Part shown: positions 17,316 through 24,990 of the stretch, in pieces
Numbering within the stretch: the first letter of the stretch is position 1
Layout: every line of letters begins with the position of its first letter
NCBI GenBank assembly: GCA_023416335.1
Contig: JAEZHY010000271.1
Location: 1-32,828, forward strand
From: Pseudomonadota bacterium
GTDB lineage: Bacteria; Desulfobacterota; Syntrophobacteria; Syntrophobacterales; Syntrophobacteraceae
Length of the DNA: 32,828 nucleotides
Direction of reading: 5' to 3'
Notes under the pieces: model-generated
What the model saw: only the letters and a program-made list of their open reading frames with translations
What the model was told of the DNA's origin: nothing
The model's database searches: none
Position numbers and translations under genes: made by a program

Positions 17316-17495
17316 CTATTGGAAATCTATGATGAGGTCTGCTTCGTTGCCGCATACTTTGCAGGTCCGCGTCTCTTTCTGTTTCTTTTGAACTTCTCCT
17401 GAAGCGGTCTTTACTTCGATCATTGTGCACGAAACGGTCATTTCCGCCTCATTGCCGCACTTTTCACACGTACAAATCTGAACTTTTTCCGCCAT
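17316..17495 (-). CDS. small zinc-ribbon-like protein
   Basis: 59 residues from ATG at 17493-17495, preceded by GAGGAG; a longer in-frame reading to 17549 has no ribosome site. Two Cys pairs, CEKC (residues 10-13) and CKVC (~47-50), plus CTC at 8-10 and a lone Cys at ~22, suggest a zinc ribbon. The middle is a charged linker (ASGEVQKKQKETRT). Small proteins like this occur widely as regulators or metal-binding factors; no family is recognised. A single gene about 190 bases before the initiator tRNA on the same strand. Confidence 0.65.
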   Translation of the reverse strand: MAEKVQICTCEKCGNEAEMTVSCTMIEVKTASGEVQKKQKETRTCKVCGNEADLIIDFQ

Positions 17496-17867
17496 GTCGG
17501 TTCTCCTCTCCCAATAAGAATCAATTCTTACGTTCTTCAGCCATGTCAAACGGGTTGGAATATAATCATCTCTCCGGAGAAGGGAATGAATGTGCGGAAT
17601 TTTCCTTTGTATACCCGCAGTTGAGAAGTGCCCGCGGCTGCGGGAAAGTGGACCGATTCATAAGGGAAGGGGCTTGAGGTCATTTCGGCGCTTGAAAATT
17701 GCTCCATGCCAATATCCAGGCTGCAGGCGCTATAGCGTGCCGGGTGGGAGATAGTTATAGTAAACACGAAGCTTTTTCAGGTGGATATAACCTGAGGCAG
17801 CCGGCTCAGGAAGCGGATTTTCCAGCAGGGTCCTGCGATTTCACCGATGGACGAAGGAGTTCGTGCT
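17496..17867. other. intergenic between divergent genes, no gene seen
   Basis: 372 bases between the small Cys-pair gene and the HtrA start. A short CAGGT/ACCTG inverted pair lies near 17778-17794. Promoters for both genes are expected here; none is clear by eye. Confidence 0.4.
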
Positions 17868-19301
17868 ATGGAGCGTAGCGCTAATATCAGAAGTGGAATG
17901 TGTGCCATCTTGTCGGTTTTCATTTTTGCCGTTTTGTGGCCGGCGTTTCCTATGACGGCTGCGGCACAGGATATCAACTTTATCAATGCGATAGAGCAAG
18001 TCGCAAAAAAGGCGATTCCCTCCGTAGCGCATGTGGAAGTGATGGAAAAGCAAAAAGTGACGAACCCGCTAATGCCTTTCCAGAACGATCCCTTTTTCAA
18101 ATATTTCTTTGGCAATCCCAAGATGCCGAAAAGCTTCGAAAAGGAAGTCGTAGGTCTGGGAAGTGGAATTATCGTGGATGCCCAGGGTCACATTCTCACC
18201 AACAGCCATGTAGTCAACGGTGCCACCAAGATCGTCGTTGTCCTGTCGGACGGTCGCAGGTATACGGAGAACAAGATCAAGTTGATCGGAGTGGATCCAA
18301 AAACCGATCTGGCGGTCATACAGATTCTGGATAAAGAGGGTTTTCCTCCGGCAACTTTCGGAGATTCGGACCAGGTGGATGTAGGTCAGTGGGTTGTGGC
18401 GATCGGGCACCCACAGGGGTTGGATCAGACGGTTACCCAGGGCATCATCAGTGCCAAACACCGCCATGGAATAGGCGATCCCACGAGTTACCAGGACTTC
18501 CTCCAAACCGATGCCGCGATCAATCCCGGTAACAGCGGCGGGCCGCTGTTGAACCTCAGAGGTGAAGTCATCGGTGTGAATGCCGCAATCATTTCAGGCT
18601 CGGGCGGGTTTGAGGGGATCGGTTTTGCCATTCCGAGCAACCTTGCGCTCCATGTGACAAAGCAACTCATCGCAACAGGCAAGGTGGAACGCGGATGGGT
18701 CGGGATAACGATCCAGCAACTGACCCCGGAACTGGCCTCATCGTTCGGGCTGAGCAGCGCAAAAGGCGTGCTGATAGCGAGTGTGCTCAAGGACGGTCCA
18801 GCCGAAGCGGCCGGGTTGAAGCAGGGGGATGTGATCGTCGCGTATGATGGGAAAGAGGTGCAAAATCCCGATGTGTTCCGAAATGAGGTGGCCAATGCTC
18901 CCGTAGGACGTACCGTTACGCTCTCGATTTTACGGAACGGCAACCGGCAGGACATTCCCATAAAGGTCTCGAGCAGCGAGGATCACGAGAAAATAATGAT
19001 GTCCTCGATACTGACCCGCTACGGTGTCGAGGTCAAACCGATCGACCAGAAGGAAAAGGAGCGATACAACCTCGATTCGAACAAGGGGGTCTTTGTTACG
19101 CACGTTTTGCCGAAGAAGGCCTTCGCAAGGGCGGGAATAGAGGTTGGAGACGTCATTCTGCAAGTCGATCAGCAGGAGGTTACCGGACCTGAGGAATTCG
19201 GGGCGATCCTGAGCCTGTTACCCCCCCGGAAGAAGGTCATTCTGGCTGTTATAGATGTAAAGACAAAAAGACCGGGGTTGGTGAAATTGACCGCCCCTTA
19301 A
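17868..19301 (+). CDS. degP: periplasmic serine protease/chaperone, HtrA (DegP/DegQ) family
   Basis: 477 residues from ATG at 17868, chosen because AAGGAG lies eight bases before it; an in-frame start 21 bases upstream has none. A signal peptide (ILSVFIFAVLWPAFPMTAAA) exports it. Trypsin-like domain with the triad His114 (TNSHVV), Asp147 (KTDLAV) and Ser223 (GNSGGP), and an LA-loop region rich in Phe (NDPFFKYFFGN). Two PDZ domains follow (~260-345, GWVGITIQQL and GVLIASVLKDGPAEAAGLKQGDVI; and ~385-470, GVFVTHVLPKKAFARAGIEVGDVILQVD). It degrades or refolds misfolded envelope proteins. A single-gene unit closed by a strong terminator. DegP and DegQ cannot be told apart here. Confidence 0.95.
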   Translation: MERSANIRSGMCAILSVFIFAVLWPAFPMTAAAQDINFINAIEQVAKKAIPSVAHVEVMEKQKVTNPLMPFQNDPFFKYFFGNPKMPKSFEKEVVGLGSGIIVDAQGHILTNSHVVNGATKIVVVLSDGRRYTENKIKLIGVDPKTDLAVIQILDKEGFPPATFGDSDQVDVGQWVVAIGHPQGLDQTVTQGIISAKHRHGIGDPTSYQDFLQTDAAINPGNSGGPLLNLRGEVIGVNAAIISGSGGFEGIGFAIPSNLALHVTKQLIATGKVERGWVGITIQQLTPELASSFGLSSAKGVLIASVLKDGPAEAAGLKQGDVIVAYDGKEVQNPDVFRNEVANAPVGRTVTLSILRNGNRQDIPIKVSSSEDHEKIMMSSILTRYGVEVKPIDQKEKERYNLDSNKGVFVTHVLPKKAFARAGIEVGDVILQVDQQEVTGPEEFGAILSLLPPRKKVILAVIDVKTKRPGLVKLTAP

Positions 19302-19322
19302 GGTCTTCTTTCCGCAATCCGG

Positions 19323-19358
19323 ACGGCCGGGAGTTGTTTTCCCGGCCGTTTTGTTTTT
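19323..19358 (+). terminator. strong rho-independent terminator after htrA
   Basis: ACGGCCGGG (19323-19331), 9-base loop, CCCGGCCGT (19341-19349), then a T-rich tail TTTGTTTTT. Perfect 9-bp GC stem. Confidence 0.9.
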
Positions 19359-19472
19359 CGAAAGATCGTGCAATGATTTCTCATAAGCTTGTCCTCGTGG
19401 TATAAATCAGGGCTTCCTGTTCCAGGGGGGGGCCGGGCACTTTGCATAAGTAACTCGACAAGGAAGAGGAAA

Positions 19473-20681
19473 TTGAGATCATCGTATGATGTTGCTATCG
19501 TGGGTGCCGGTATCATCGGGCTTGCGACGGGAATGAAGCTGCTCAAGGCATTTCCGGGGCTGAAGGTCGCAATTGTCGAGAAAGAAGCGGGTGTTGCCGC
19601 TCACCAGACAGGGCATAACAGCGGAGTGATCCACTCCGGGCTGTATTACCGGCCCGGTTCGCTGAAAGCCCGGCTGTGCATCGGAGGGGCGGAAGAACTC
19701 GTTTCGTTTTGCCGGTCTCGGGACATACCCAATGAAATCTGCGGCAAGGTTGTAGTTGCCGTCCGGGAAGAGGAAATTCCTGCCCTGGAGGAACTCTACA
19801 GGCGGGGAACGGAAAACGGAGTCCGCGGTATCCGCATGTTGAACCCTGCAGAAGTGAGGGAACTGGAGCCTCATGCCGGTTGCGTCAGGGGAATGCATGT
19901 GCCGGGTACGGGGATCGTGGATTATCGGACGGTCTCAAAGCATTATGCGGATGTCTTTAGAGATGACGGCGGACAACTCCTGTTCGATACAAAAGTAATG
20001 CGAGTTGCCAAAACCGGATCCATGCTCCGGATATCTACCGACAAGGATCCGATCGAAAGCCGGTTTCTCATCAACTGTGCCGGTCTTTATTCCGACCGGG
20101 TTGCGGTCTCGTCCGGCTTGACTCCTCCGTGCCGGATCGTTCCGTTTCGGGGGGAATATTTTCGAATCAGGCCGGAGCGGAGTTTTCTCGTCAAAAACCT
20201 CATTTATCCTGTTCCCGATCCGCGGTTCCCTTTCCTTGGGGTGCATTTCACGAGGATGATAGATGGAAGGGTCGAAGCGGGTCCCAACGCCGTGCTCGCC
20301 TTCGCGCGCGAAGGATATAGCCGCACTAGCTTCTCCGCGAGGGAGTTGTTCTGGACGTTGAGTTACGACGGTTTCCGAAGGCTAGTCGTACGATACTGGA
20401 AGAACGGGACGGGTGAAATGATGCGCTCATTTTCAAAGACCCTTTTTACGCGGGCGCTTAAACGGCTGTTGCCCGCAATCGTCCGGGACGATTTGAGCGC
20501 AGGCGGTGCGGGAGTGCGCGCCCAGGCGCTCGGACACGACGGAAGACTTTTAGACGATTTCGTTATCATGCAGGATGAAAGGATGGTGCACATTCTCAAT
20601 GCGCCGTCTCCTGCGGCTACGTCTTCCCTGGCGGTTGCCGGCAACATTGTCGCGCTCGCTGCGCCGCTCATATCGGGGTGA
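19473..20681 (+). CDS. lhgO: L-2-hydroxyglutarate oxidase-like FAD enzyme
   Basis: 402 residues from TTG at 19473, preceded by AAGGA; the longer frame from 19389 adds 28 residues without a family match and runs into the HtrA terminator region. The N-terminus is an FAD Rossmann motif, DVAIVGAGIIGLATG, and HNSGVIHSGLYYRPGS is the signature of the LhgO branch of the DAO/glycerol-3-phosphate-dehydrogenase fold. Further features are FRGEYFRIRP and GVHFTRMIDGRVEAGPNAVLAF. LhgO oxidises L-2-hydroxyglutarate to 2-oxoglutarate and passes electrons to the quinone pool. Length is normal. It lies 55 bases before the Dabb gene on the same strand and may be co-transcribed with it. Confidence 0.9.
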   Translation: MRSSYDVAIVGAGIIGLATGMKLLKAFPGLKVAIVEKEAGVAAHQTGHNSGVIHSGLYYRPGSLKARLCIGGAEELVSFCRSRDIPNEICGKVVVAVREEEIPALEELYRRGTENGVRGIRMLNPAEVRELEPHAGCVRGMHVPGTGIVDYRTVSKHYADVFRDDGGQLLFDTKVMRVAKTGSMLRISTDKDPIESRFLINCAGLYSDRVAVSSGLTPPCRIVPFRGEYFRIRPERSFLVKNLIYPVPDPRFPFLGVHFTRMIDGRVEAGPNAVLAFAREGYSRTSFSARELFWTLSYDGFRRLVVRYWKNGTGEMMRSFSKTLFTRALKRLLPAIVRDDLSAGGAGVRAQALGHDGRLLDDFVIMQDERMVHILNAPSPAATSSLAVAGNIVALAAPLISG

Positions 20682-20735
20682 CGACTTTCCAGGTTCAAGG
20701 CGGAAGTGAAGCTATTTTATTAACGGGAGGGTTTT

Positions 20736-21026
20736 ATGTTGAAACACGTGGTGTTCTTCAAATTTAAGAAAGAAGCGGATCCAACGGCAATAGCCGATGT
20801 GCAGAAGGGTTTGAAAGCCCTGCCGGGAACAATTTCGGAAATACGGGAGTTCCAGTTGGGACTGGATATCATCCATTCGGACAGGTCGTATGATATGGCG
20901 CTGATATCGTCATTCGACGATCTGGATTCCATGAAGCGATACCAGGTTCATCCGGCTCATATGGCCCAGGTCGAAAAGCTGAGGAAGATCTGCGAGAGCA
21001 TCCTGGCCGTCGATTTTGAATTCTAA
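20736..21026 (+). CDS. Dabb (stress-responsive alpha/beta barrel) protein
   Basis: 96 residues; GGGAGGG before ATG. KHVVFFKFK at the start, the GLDIIHSDRSYDMALISSFDDLDSM core and YQVHPAHMAQV are the hallmark Dabb (PF07876) pattern of a dimeric ferredoxin-like barrel. Members occur as single-domain proteins of unclear activity in bacteria and as salt-stress proteins in plants. It is directly downstream of the 2-hydroxyglutarate oxidase gene and convergent with the RiPP maturase gene. No catalytic residue can be assigned. Confidence 0.88.
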   Translation: MLKHVVFFKFKKEADPTAIADVQKGLKALPGTISEIREFQLGLDIIHSDRSYDMALISSFDDLDSMKRYQVHPAHMAQVEKLRKICESILAVDFEF

Positions 21027-21049
21027 CTGCGCCGGGGACCTGGCTCTCC

Positions 21050-21096
21050 GAAAAACCTGCGGCGGGCACGGCAAGGCCGTGTCCGCCACACAGGTT
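21050..21096 (-). terminator. terminator of the RiPP operon, between convergent genes
   Basis: Minus-strand hairpin: AACCTG/CAGGTT outer stem and GGCGGACACGGC/GCCGTGCCCGCC inner stem (one G-U) with a 3-base loop, followed by TTTTT. It lies just past the maturase stop at 21102. Confidence 0.7.
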
Positions 21097-21101
21097 GATT
21101 C

Positions 21102-22502
21102 CTATAAACCGCCACCCAACGCAAAGGACTCTTCCGTCTCGTCTTCCCAACCATCCCACATGTACGCATTTTCGCGGCCCTCTGCAATAACGCGGAAGGC
21201 ATAGCGCACCTGTTCCTCATAGAACTGGCAATAAGGGCTGGGAGCGTTCAGTGTCCCTGAAACGGCATGAATCTCGGCGGGGCAGGGTGCGCCGCAGAAA
21301 TGCCGAATTGCGCACTGAGCGCATGGGGAAATGGTCTCGACCTTTCGCCCGGTAACGGCTTTGAAAGGAGCACTCTGGATGATGGTCTCAATAGAGTCCC
21401 TCATCACATGCCCCCCGCAGAACTCGGGAAATCCGATGAACTCGCTGCACGGAAAGGCTTCGCCTGCCGCTGAGACCGCAAAGAAACATCTGCCCCCGCC
21501 GCACGGTGAGATATCGCACATAAGCCTTCTGCCTGTCGGGCCTGCGATACCGGCAAGCACATTCGCGAAGTTCGCGATTACGAGCTTACGCCCACTGATC
21601 TGGTGGAGTTCATAAGTGCGGTCCAATGCACGGCAGAATTGTTCGGAAAGTTCGGAATTCTCCGGCTTGAGATTCTGCCCGCCCTGCTGTGTGCAGCGTA
21701 CGGGGTTCAACATGGCAACCCTGACGCCGAGGCCGTGCAGCAGGTCAACAGTAGCGGTCAGTGCATGAACATTGGCTCGGGTTACCGTGGTAATGACATT
21801 GAAGGCCGGATAGGAAACCAGCTTTTCAATGACGCTTACCACGTGATCGAAAAAGCCCGTACCGGCCCAGTTCATTCGGGTGGCATTCGCGACTTGCGCA
21901 TCCGGGCCATCGAGGGATATTCCGATTCCCACGCCATGGTCGGTCAGAAAACCTATCGCGTCGTCATCGAGCATGGTACCGTTTGTCTGTACACCGAAAT
22001 GAAAATCGTTCCGGTAGCGCTCGATTCCGGCAAAGACGGCCTCCTTGGCAAGAAGCGGCTCCGATCCGTGAAAGACGATCTGAGGCTTTGCTCCTTCCGG
22101 AAGTACCTGCCGGAAGCTGCTTAAAAGACTGGCGAGAGTTTCGCAAAGCTCATCCGGGGTCATGGTCCGGCCGTCTCGGCGCATTGCTTCGGGAAGATAG
22201 CAATAACCGCAGTTGAAGTTGCACCGTTCGGTCGGGTTGAAGTAAACGGCGGAAGGCTTGAGACCGAAGCGCAGGTGCTTCATTTCCTTATGGAAAGATT
22301 CCGCCTGAGAATTGAACTCCTGGATGATCCCTCCGGAGAGAGCGTCTTCGAGGTTGTCGCGAGCCACGAGTGCCCAAAATGCGTGATCGGGTTCGACGAC
22401 GGCCACCTGTTTTTCCAGTCCCACATCGAGGACCGCAAACCGTGGGCCATATCCTGTATTCGCATACAGAGCCGCGTCGCTGAAAATCCGTGCAGCGGTC
22501 AT
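21102..22502 (-). CDS. cbpB: radical SAM/SPASM peptide maturase (CbpB-like)
   Basis: 466 residues; AGGGA before ATG. Radical SAM cluster CNFNCGYC (Cys94, Cys98, Cys101), then VFHGSEPLL, GVQTNGTML and GIGISLDGP, the standard order of the SAM barrel. A SPASM region follows with further cysteines (CDISPCGGGRCFF, AFPCSEF, CAQCAIRHFCGAPCPAE, YCQFYEE) for two auxiliary 4Fe-4S clusters. Residues 1-85 precede the barrel and could hold a peptide-recognition domain. It lies 15 bases downstream of a 37-codon precursor gene, both under a cobalamin riboswitch. This matches, from memory, the CbpA/CbpB (cobopep) RiPP group. The modification (for example a thioether at the single precursor Cys) is not known. 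Confidence 0.85.
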   Translation of the reverse strand: MTAARIFSDAALYANTGYGPRFAVLDVGLEKQVAVVEPDHAFWALVARDNLEDALSGGIIQEFNSQAESFHKEMKHLRFGLKPSAVYFNPTERCNFNCGYCYLPEAMRRDGRTMTPDELCETLASLLSSFRQVLPEGAKPQIVFHGSEPLLAKEAVFAGIERYRNDFHFGVQTNGTMLDDDAIGFLTDHGVGIGISLDGPDAQVANATRMNWAGTGFFDHVVSVIEKLVSYPAFNVITTVTRANVHALTATVDLLHGLGVRVAMLNPVRCTQQGGQNLKPENSELSEQFCRALDRTYELHQISGRKLVIANFANVLAGIAGPTGRRLMCDISPCGGGRCFFAVSAAGEAFPCSEFIGFPEFCGGHVMRDSIETIIQSAPFKAVTGRKVETISPCAQCAIRHFCGAPCPAEIHAVSGTLNAPSPYCQFYEEQVRYAFRVIAEGRENAYMWDGWEDETEESFALGGGL

Positions 22503-22517
22503 GGAATTCCCTGTGCC

Positions 22518-22631
22518 TTACTGTGCCTTTGCAGGCTTGGGGGTTAAAAGGATGTAGTGGGACAGTCCCGTTCCCGCTCCGAGTTCTCGACAGCGGCGCC
22601 GATACGCGATTACCTTCTTCACTTCCTTCAT
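22518..22631 (-). CDS. cbpA: RiPP precursor peptide (CbpA-like)
   Basis: 37 residues from ATG at 22629-22631, with AAGGAG six bases upstream. Longer in-frame readings would start inside the riboswitch terminator hairpin and are rejected. The peptide begins MKEVKKVIAYRRRC, has a Gly-rich middle (LGAGTG), then LSHYILL and a basic end TPKPAKAQ. One Cys (Cys14) and a central G-A-G-T-G are candidate modification sites. It is directly followed by the radical-SAM maturase gene, the standard layout for ranthipeptide- or sactipeptide-type RiPPs. No protease/exporter gene for leader removal is adjacent. Too short to be found by default ORF length limits. Confidence 0.78.
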   Translation of the reverse strand: MKEVKKVIAYRRRCRELGAGTGLSHYILLTPKPAKAQ

Positions 22632-22675
22632 CGCTTTCTCCTTGTTGTTGAAAAAATGCGGAATGCCCGCGCCAT

Positions 22676-22719
22676 AAAAAAACCCGGACGAGCCATGCGA
22701 TTGCATGACTCTCCGGGTT
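22676..22719 (-). terminator. terminator hairpin of the riboswitch expression platform
   Basis: Minus strand: AACCCGGA and TCCGGGTT outer stem, GAGTCATGC/GCATGGCTC inner stem with loop AATC and one bulged G, followed by seven Ts. It lies between the cobalamin aptamer and cbpA, so B12 binding should stop transcription before the peptide gene. Confidence 0.82.
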
Positions 22720-22744
22720 ACCTTTGCCATCGGCAACCTTCGAG

Positions 22745-22930
22745 ACACCTTCCTTGCAGGTCTTCTGGCTTCGGATCATCTGGAGGTCTGCGGCCTTCCC
22801 CCCGAAGTGGGCTCCGGAAGTGACCGGTACTTTGCAGATCTCCATCCCCGTTTACAGCGGCGGGACCGCCACGGATTTACACCGTGTTCCGGGATGCAGG
22901 AAAGCTTTTCTCAGGTGCGTCTAAACTACG
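22745..22930 (-). promoter_or_regulatory. cobalamin riboswitch
   Basis: Minus strand reads GGAACACGGTGTAAATCCGTG, GGTCCCGCCGCTGTAA, CCACTTCGGGGGGGAAGG and, near the 3' end, the B12 box GAAGCCAGAAGACCTGC. These are the conserved blocks of the AdoCbl-type aptamer in the right order and spacing; a P1 stem can be drawn between TTTCCTGCA and TGCAAGGAA with one bulge. It controls cbpA-cbpB through the terminator at 22676-22719. The outer ends are approximate. Confidence 0.92.
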
Positions 22931-22971
22931 CCGGCCGGGCATTCCTGTCAAACGCTTTTCGGCAGTGCAGA

Positions 22972-24444
22972 CTATTTCCTCTGGGTGTACGCCTTTATGG
23001 AAAGGTTTGTATTTGCTTCGTCCCAGGCGGTAAAGGGGGCCCAGGTCGCTCCATCGCAGCTGACAAAGCTGCGGCCGGCAGCTGAAGCTGCGGAAGAGTA
23101 TCCGTCTATGATGGTTTCAGCCGGCAGGGAGGCCGCCTCGGAGGGTGTGGATGTTTGAGTGTATTTAAGAACGACGGAAAAAGTCTGTTTGTAATCCAGA
23201 GACACGGCTTCAGGCAAAATAATAGTATGATATCCTTTACTGGCAAAAACTGAACTGCCGTTTTGAGCCAGAGTTCCGCCGGCCGGCTTTTTTATGCTTT
23301 CCAGGGAGGTGTAGATAGAATACTCCACCGTGACATCGGGGCCGGCTGTATAAAAACCTATCGCCATCAGCTGTTCGCCCCCGCTCAGGGCAGCCGCAAA
23401 AACGTTACCTCCCCAGACGCTGCCGCTTCCGCAGGTCCAGGATGCGGTCCACCCCAGTTTGTCGTAGCTGTAGATACGATCGAAAGCCGATGCCGAGAAT
23501 ACGCGGCTGAAACTCGCGTTACCCTGTCCTATGAACTGATCGTGATAGGAAACATAGAAATAACCATTTTCTCCCCACTCGGGGCCCCAGCTGTTTTTGA
23601 CAATAAAGGCGCCGTCTTCTGGTGGCGCAGGGGAACTGAAATTAGACTTGGAGTAAGTATCGTCCCAGCCAACAATTACCACGGCGTGATTGGGACTGGG
23701 GTTGTAGAGGTCGTCAGTTGGCTTGAGTTGAGCATAGCTGCCGTCATTGTAATATGAATGGTTCGTACTGTCATAGAACTTGCCGTAGTATTGCATTGTT
23801 GTATAGATCGCGCCTTTTGTCATAATGGCTCTTTTGATCTTGTTCATTTCAAAATCGAAAAGATCGACATCGAAAACATGCCGCACAACGCGGACTGCGG
23901 GAGCAGCCTGCAGAAGCACGGGATTGTATGGACTCTGTGAATCGAGCACCGGGCCCGACCACCTTGTAAGGTATGCAAGGGCCATATCCACGTTTCCGCC
24001 ATCGTCGCAGCGGCTAACATTTACGTCGAAGCCGCTGTTCATAATCATATGCTGCTCTGAGAAATTGCTGGTAAGTTTGGGCATGTTTGCCGTTTCGAGC
24101 GCGCCGTTGGTCGCGAAGGCCCAACATACTCCACAGTCAAGCTGATTTCCAGCCGGTGTGACCCGATCAAGTTGTCGGAGATCGTACGTCGCAGGGAGAC
24201 TGGTTGCCTCCAGACTCACTTCAGGAATTGCCTTCGGCTTTGGCGCAGTTGCGTGCGGCGAAGGGATAAGGCCGGTAAAACGCGCCTCTTCCGCCTTGAG
24301 AAGATTGGATTTCAATGCGGCACGCTCTCGGAGGTATTCGGTAAAACTGGGATTTTGCGGAACCTTGACCGGTTCGGCCATGAGCTGAAGAGGAAGGCTC
24401 ATCAAAATGACGATAGCAGTTGCTGGCAGGAATCTGAGCGACAC
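22972..24444 (-). CDS. secreted papain-family (C1A) cysteine protease
   Basis: 490 residues from GTG at 24442-24444, chosen for the perfect GGAGG six bases upstream; the in-frame start 51 bases further up has none. Signal peptide: FLPATAIVILMSLPLQLMA. A pro-region with an Ala-Pro-Lys linker is followed by the papain fold: Gln101 and Cys107 in NQLDCGVCWAFAT, His253 in PNHAVVIVGWDD, Asn284 in VKNSWGPEWGE. The last ~150 residues are a beta-rich lectin-like or Ig-like extension (GFYTAGPDVTVEYSIYT, YKQTFSVVLKYTQ). It is exported and probably degrades peptides outside the cell or in the periplasm. It lies 42 bases upstream of the riboswitch on the same strand, so read-through into the RiPP unit is possible but regulation would be separate. 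Confidence 0.92.
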   Translation of the reverse strand: MSLRFLPATAIVILMSLPLQLMAEPVKVPQNPSFTEYLRERAALKSNLLKAEEARFTGLIPSPHATAPKPKAIPEVSLEATSLPATYDLRQLDRVTPAGNQLDCGVCWAFATNGALETANMPKLTSNFSEQHMIMNSGFDVNVSRCDDGGNVDMALAYLTRWSGPVLDSQSPYNPVLLQAAPAVRVVRHVFDVDLFDFEMNKIKRAIMTKGAIYTTMQYYGKFYDSTNHSYYNDGSYAQLKPTDDLYNPSPNHAVVIVGWDDTYSKSNFSSPAPPEDGAFIVKNSWGPEWGENGYFYVSYHDQFIGQGNASFSRVFSASAFDRIYSYDKLGWTASWTCGSGSVWGGNVFAAALSGGEQLMAIGFYTAGPDVTVEYSIYTSLESIKKPAGGTLAQNGSSVFASKGYHTIILPEAVSLDYKQTFSVVLKYTQTSTPSEAASLPAETIIDGYSSAASAAGRSFVSCDGATWAPFTAWDEANTNLSIKAYTQRK

Positions 24445-24640
24445 TTCGTCCTCCTTCCCGACCGGGGACAGAAACCGGCCCGGGGAGTAGATCACGTGAG
24501 GTCTTTTTGAGAGAAAGACTATCAGGATAAAAACGTCACACCCGGCATTTGGGTTGAAAAAGAAAAACCTGGAGACAAAATAAGTCGGGATATGGAATTG
24601 TCGACCTGTGTAGAGCAGAGATTCCGGATAGAAATCCGGA

Positions 24641-24886
24641 TTATCCGAAATGGACGAAGCGGCTTATCACGGCAGGGCCGTCCAACTCAAGGACACTGGG
24701 CTCGATCCGCTGCAATTCGCCGATGTTCCAGGGCCCGTCCTGCTCGATCAGTGCCAGTGCCTGTTCCTTCGATTCCGCCAGGACGGCGATTTCCGCCTGC
24801 AGGTAATTGTCTCTGTAGACATGCGGCTCATCGAACATCGACCAGCTTGATAAAAACTTGCTGTGACGCCAGATAAAGATCTTCAT
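24641..24886 (-). CDS. hypothetical protein, 81 residues
   Basis: ATG at 24884-24886 follows GGAGGAAAGAAG; a longer reading to 25066 lacks a ribosome site. The protein begins MKIFIWRHSKFLSSWSM and contains YRDNYLQAEIAVLAESKEQALALIEQDGPW and IEPSVLELDGPAVISRFVHFG. The pattern (beta strand, helix, beta strands) suggests a small alpha/beta protein acting in the cytoplasm. No signal peptide or recognised family. It follows the glycosylase gene on the same strand at about 100 bases. Confidence 0.6.
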   Translation of the reverse strand: MKIFIWRHSKFLSSWSMFDEPHVYRDNYLQAEIAVLAESKEQALALIEQDGPWNIGELQRIEPSVLELDGPAVISRFVHFG

Positions 24887-24990
24887 CTTCTTTCCTCCCC
24901 CATGTGCTTTTACATGCATGACATGAAATACGTGAAGTGTCAAAGGCACCTGAATCCTTCCGACTTGCTGAATAGCACAAGCCGAAAGGA

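Noticed and set aside
19389..19472. Upstream extension of the 2-hydroxyglutarate oxidase
   Set aside because: Adds 28 residues before the FAD motif with no match to the family; the TTG at 19473 gives the normal N-terminus and has an upstream AAGGA.
22518..22748. Longer 76-residue reading of the RiPP precursor
   Set aside because: Its extra 39 codons lie over the riboswitch terminator hairpin and lack a ribosome site, whereas the ATG at 22631 has AAGGAG at ideal spacing.
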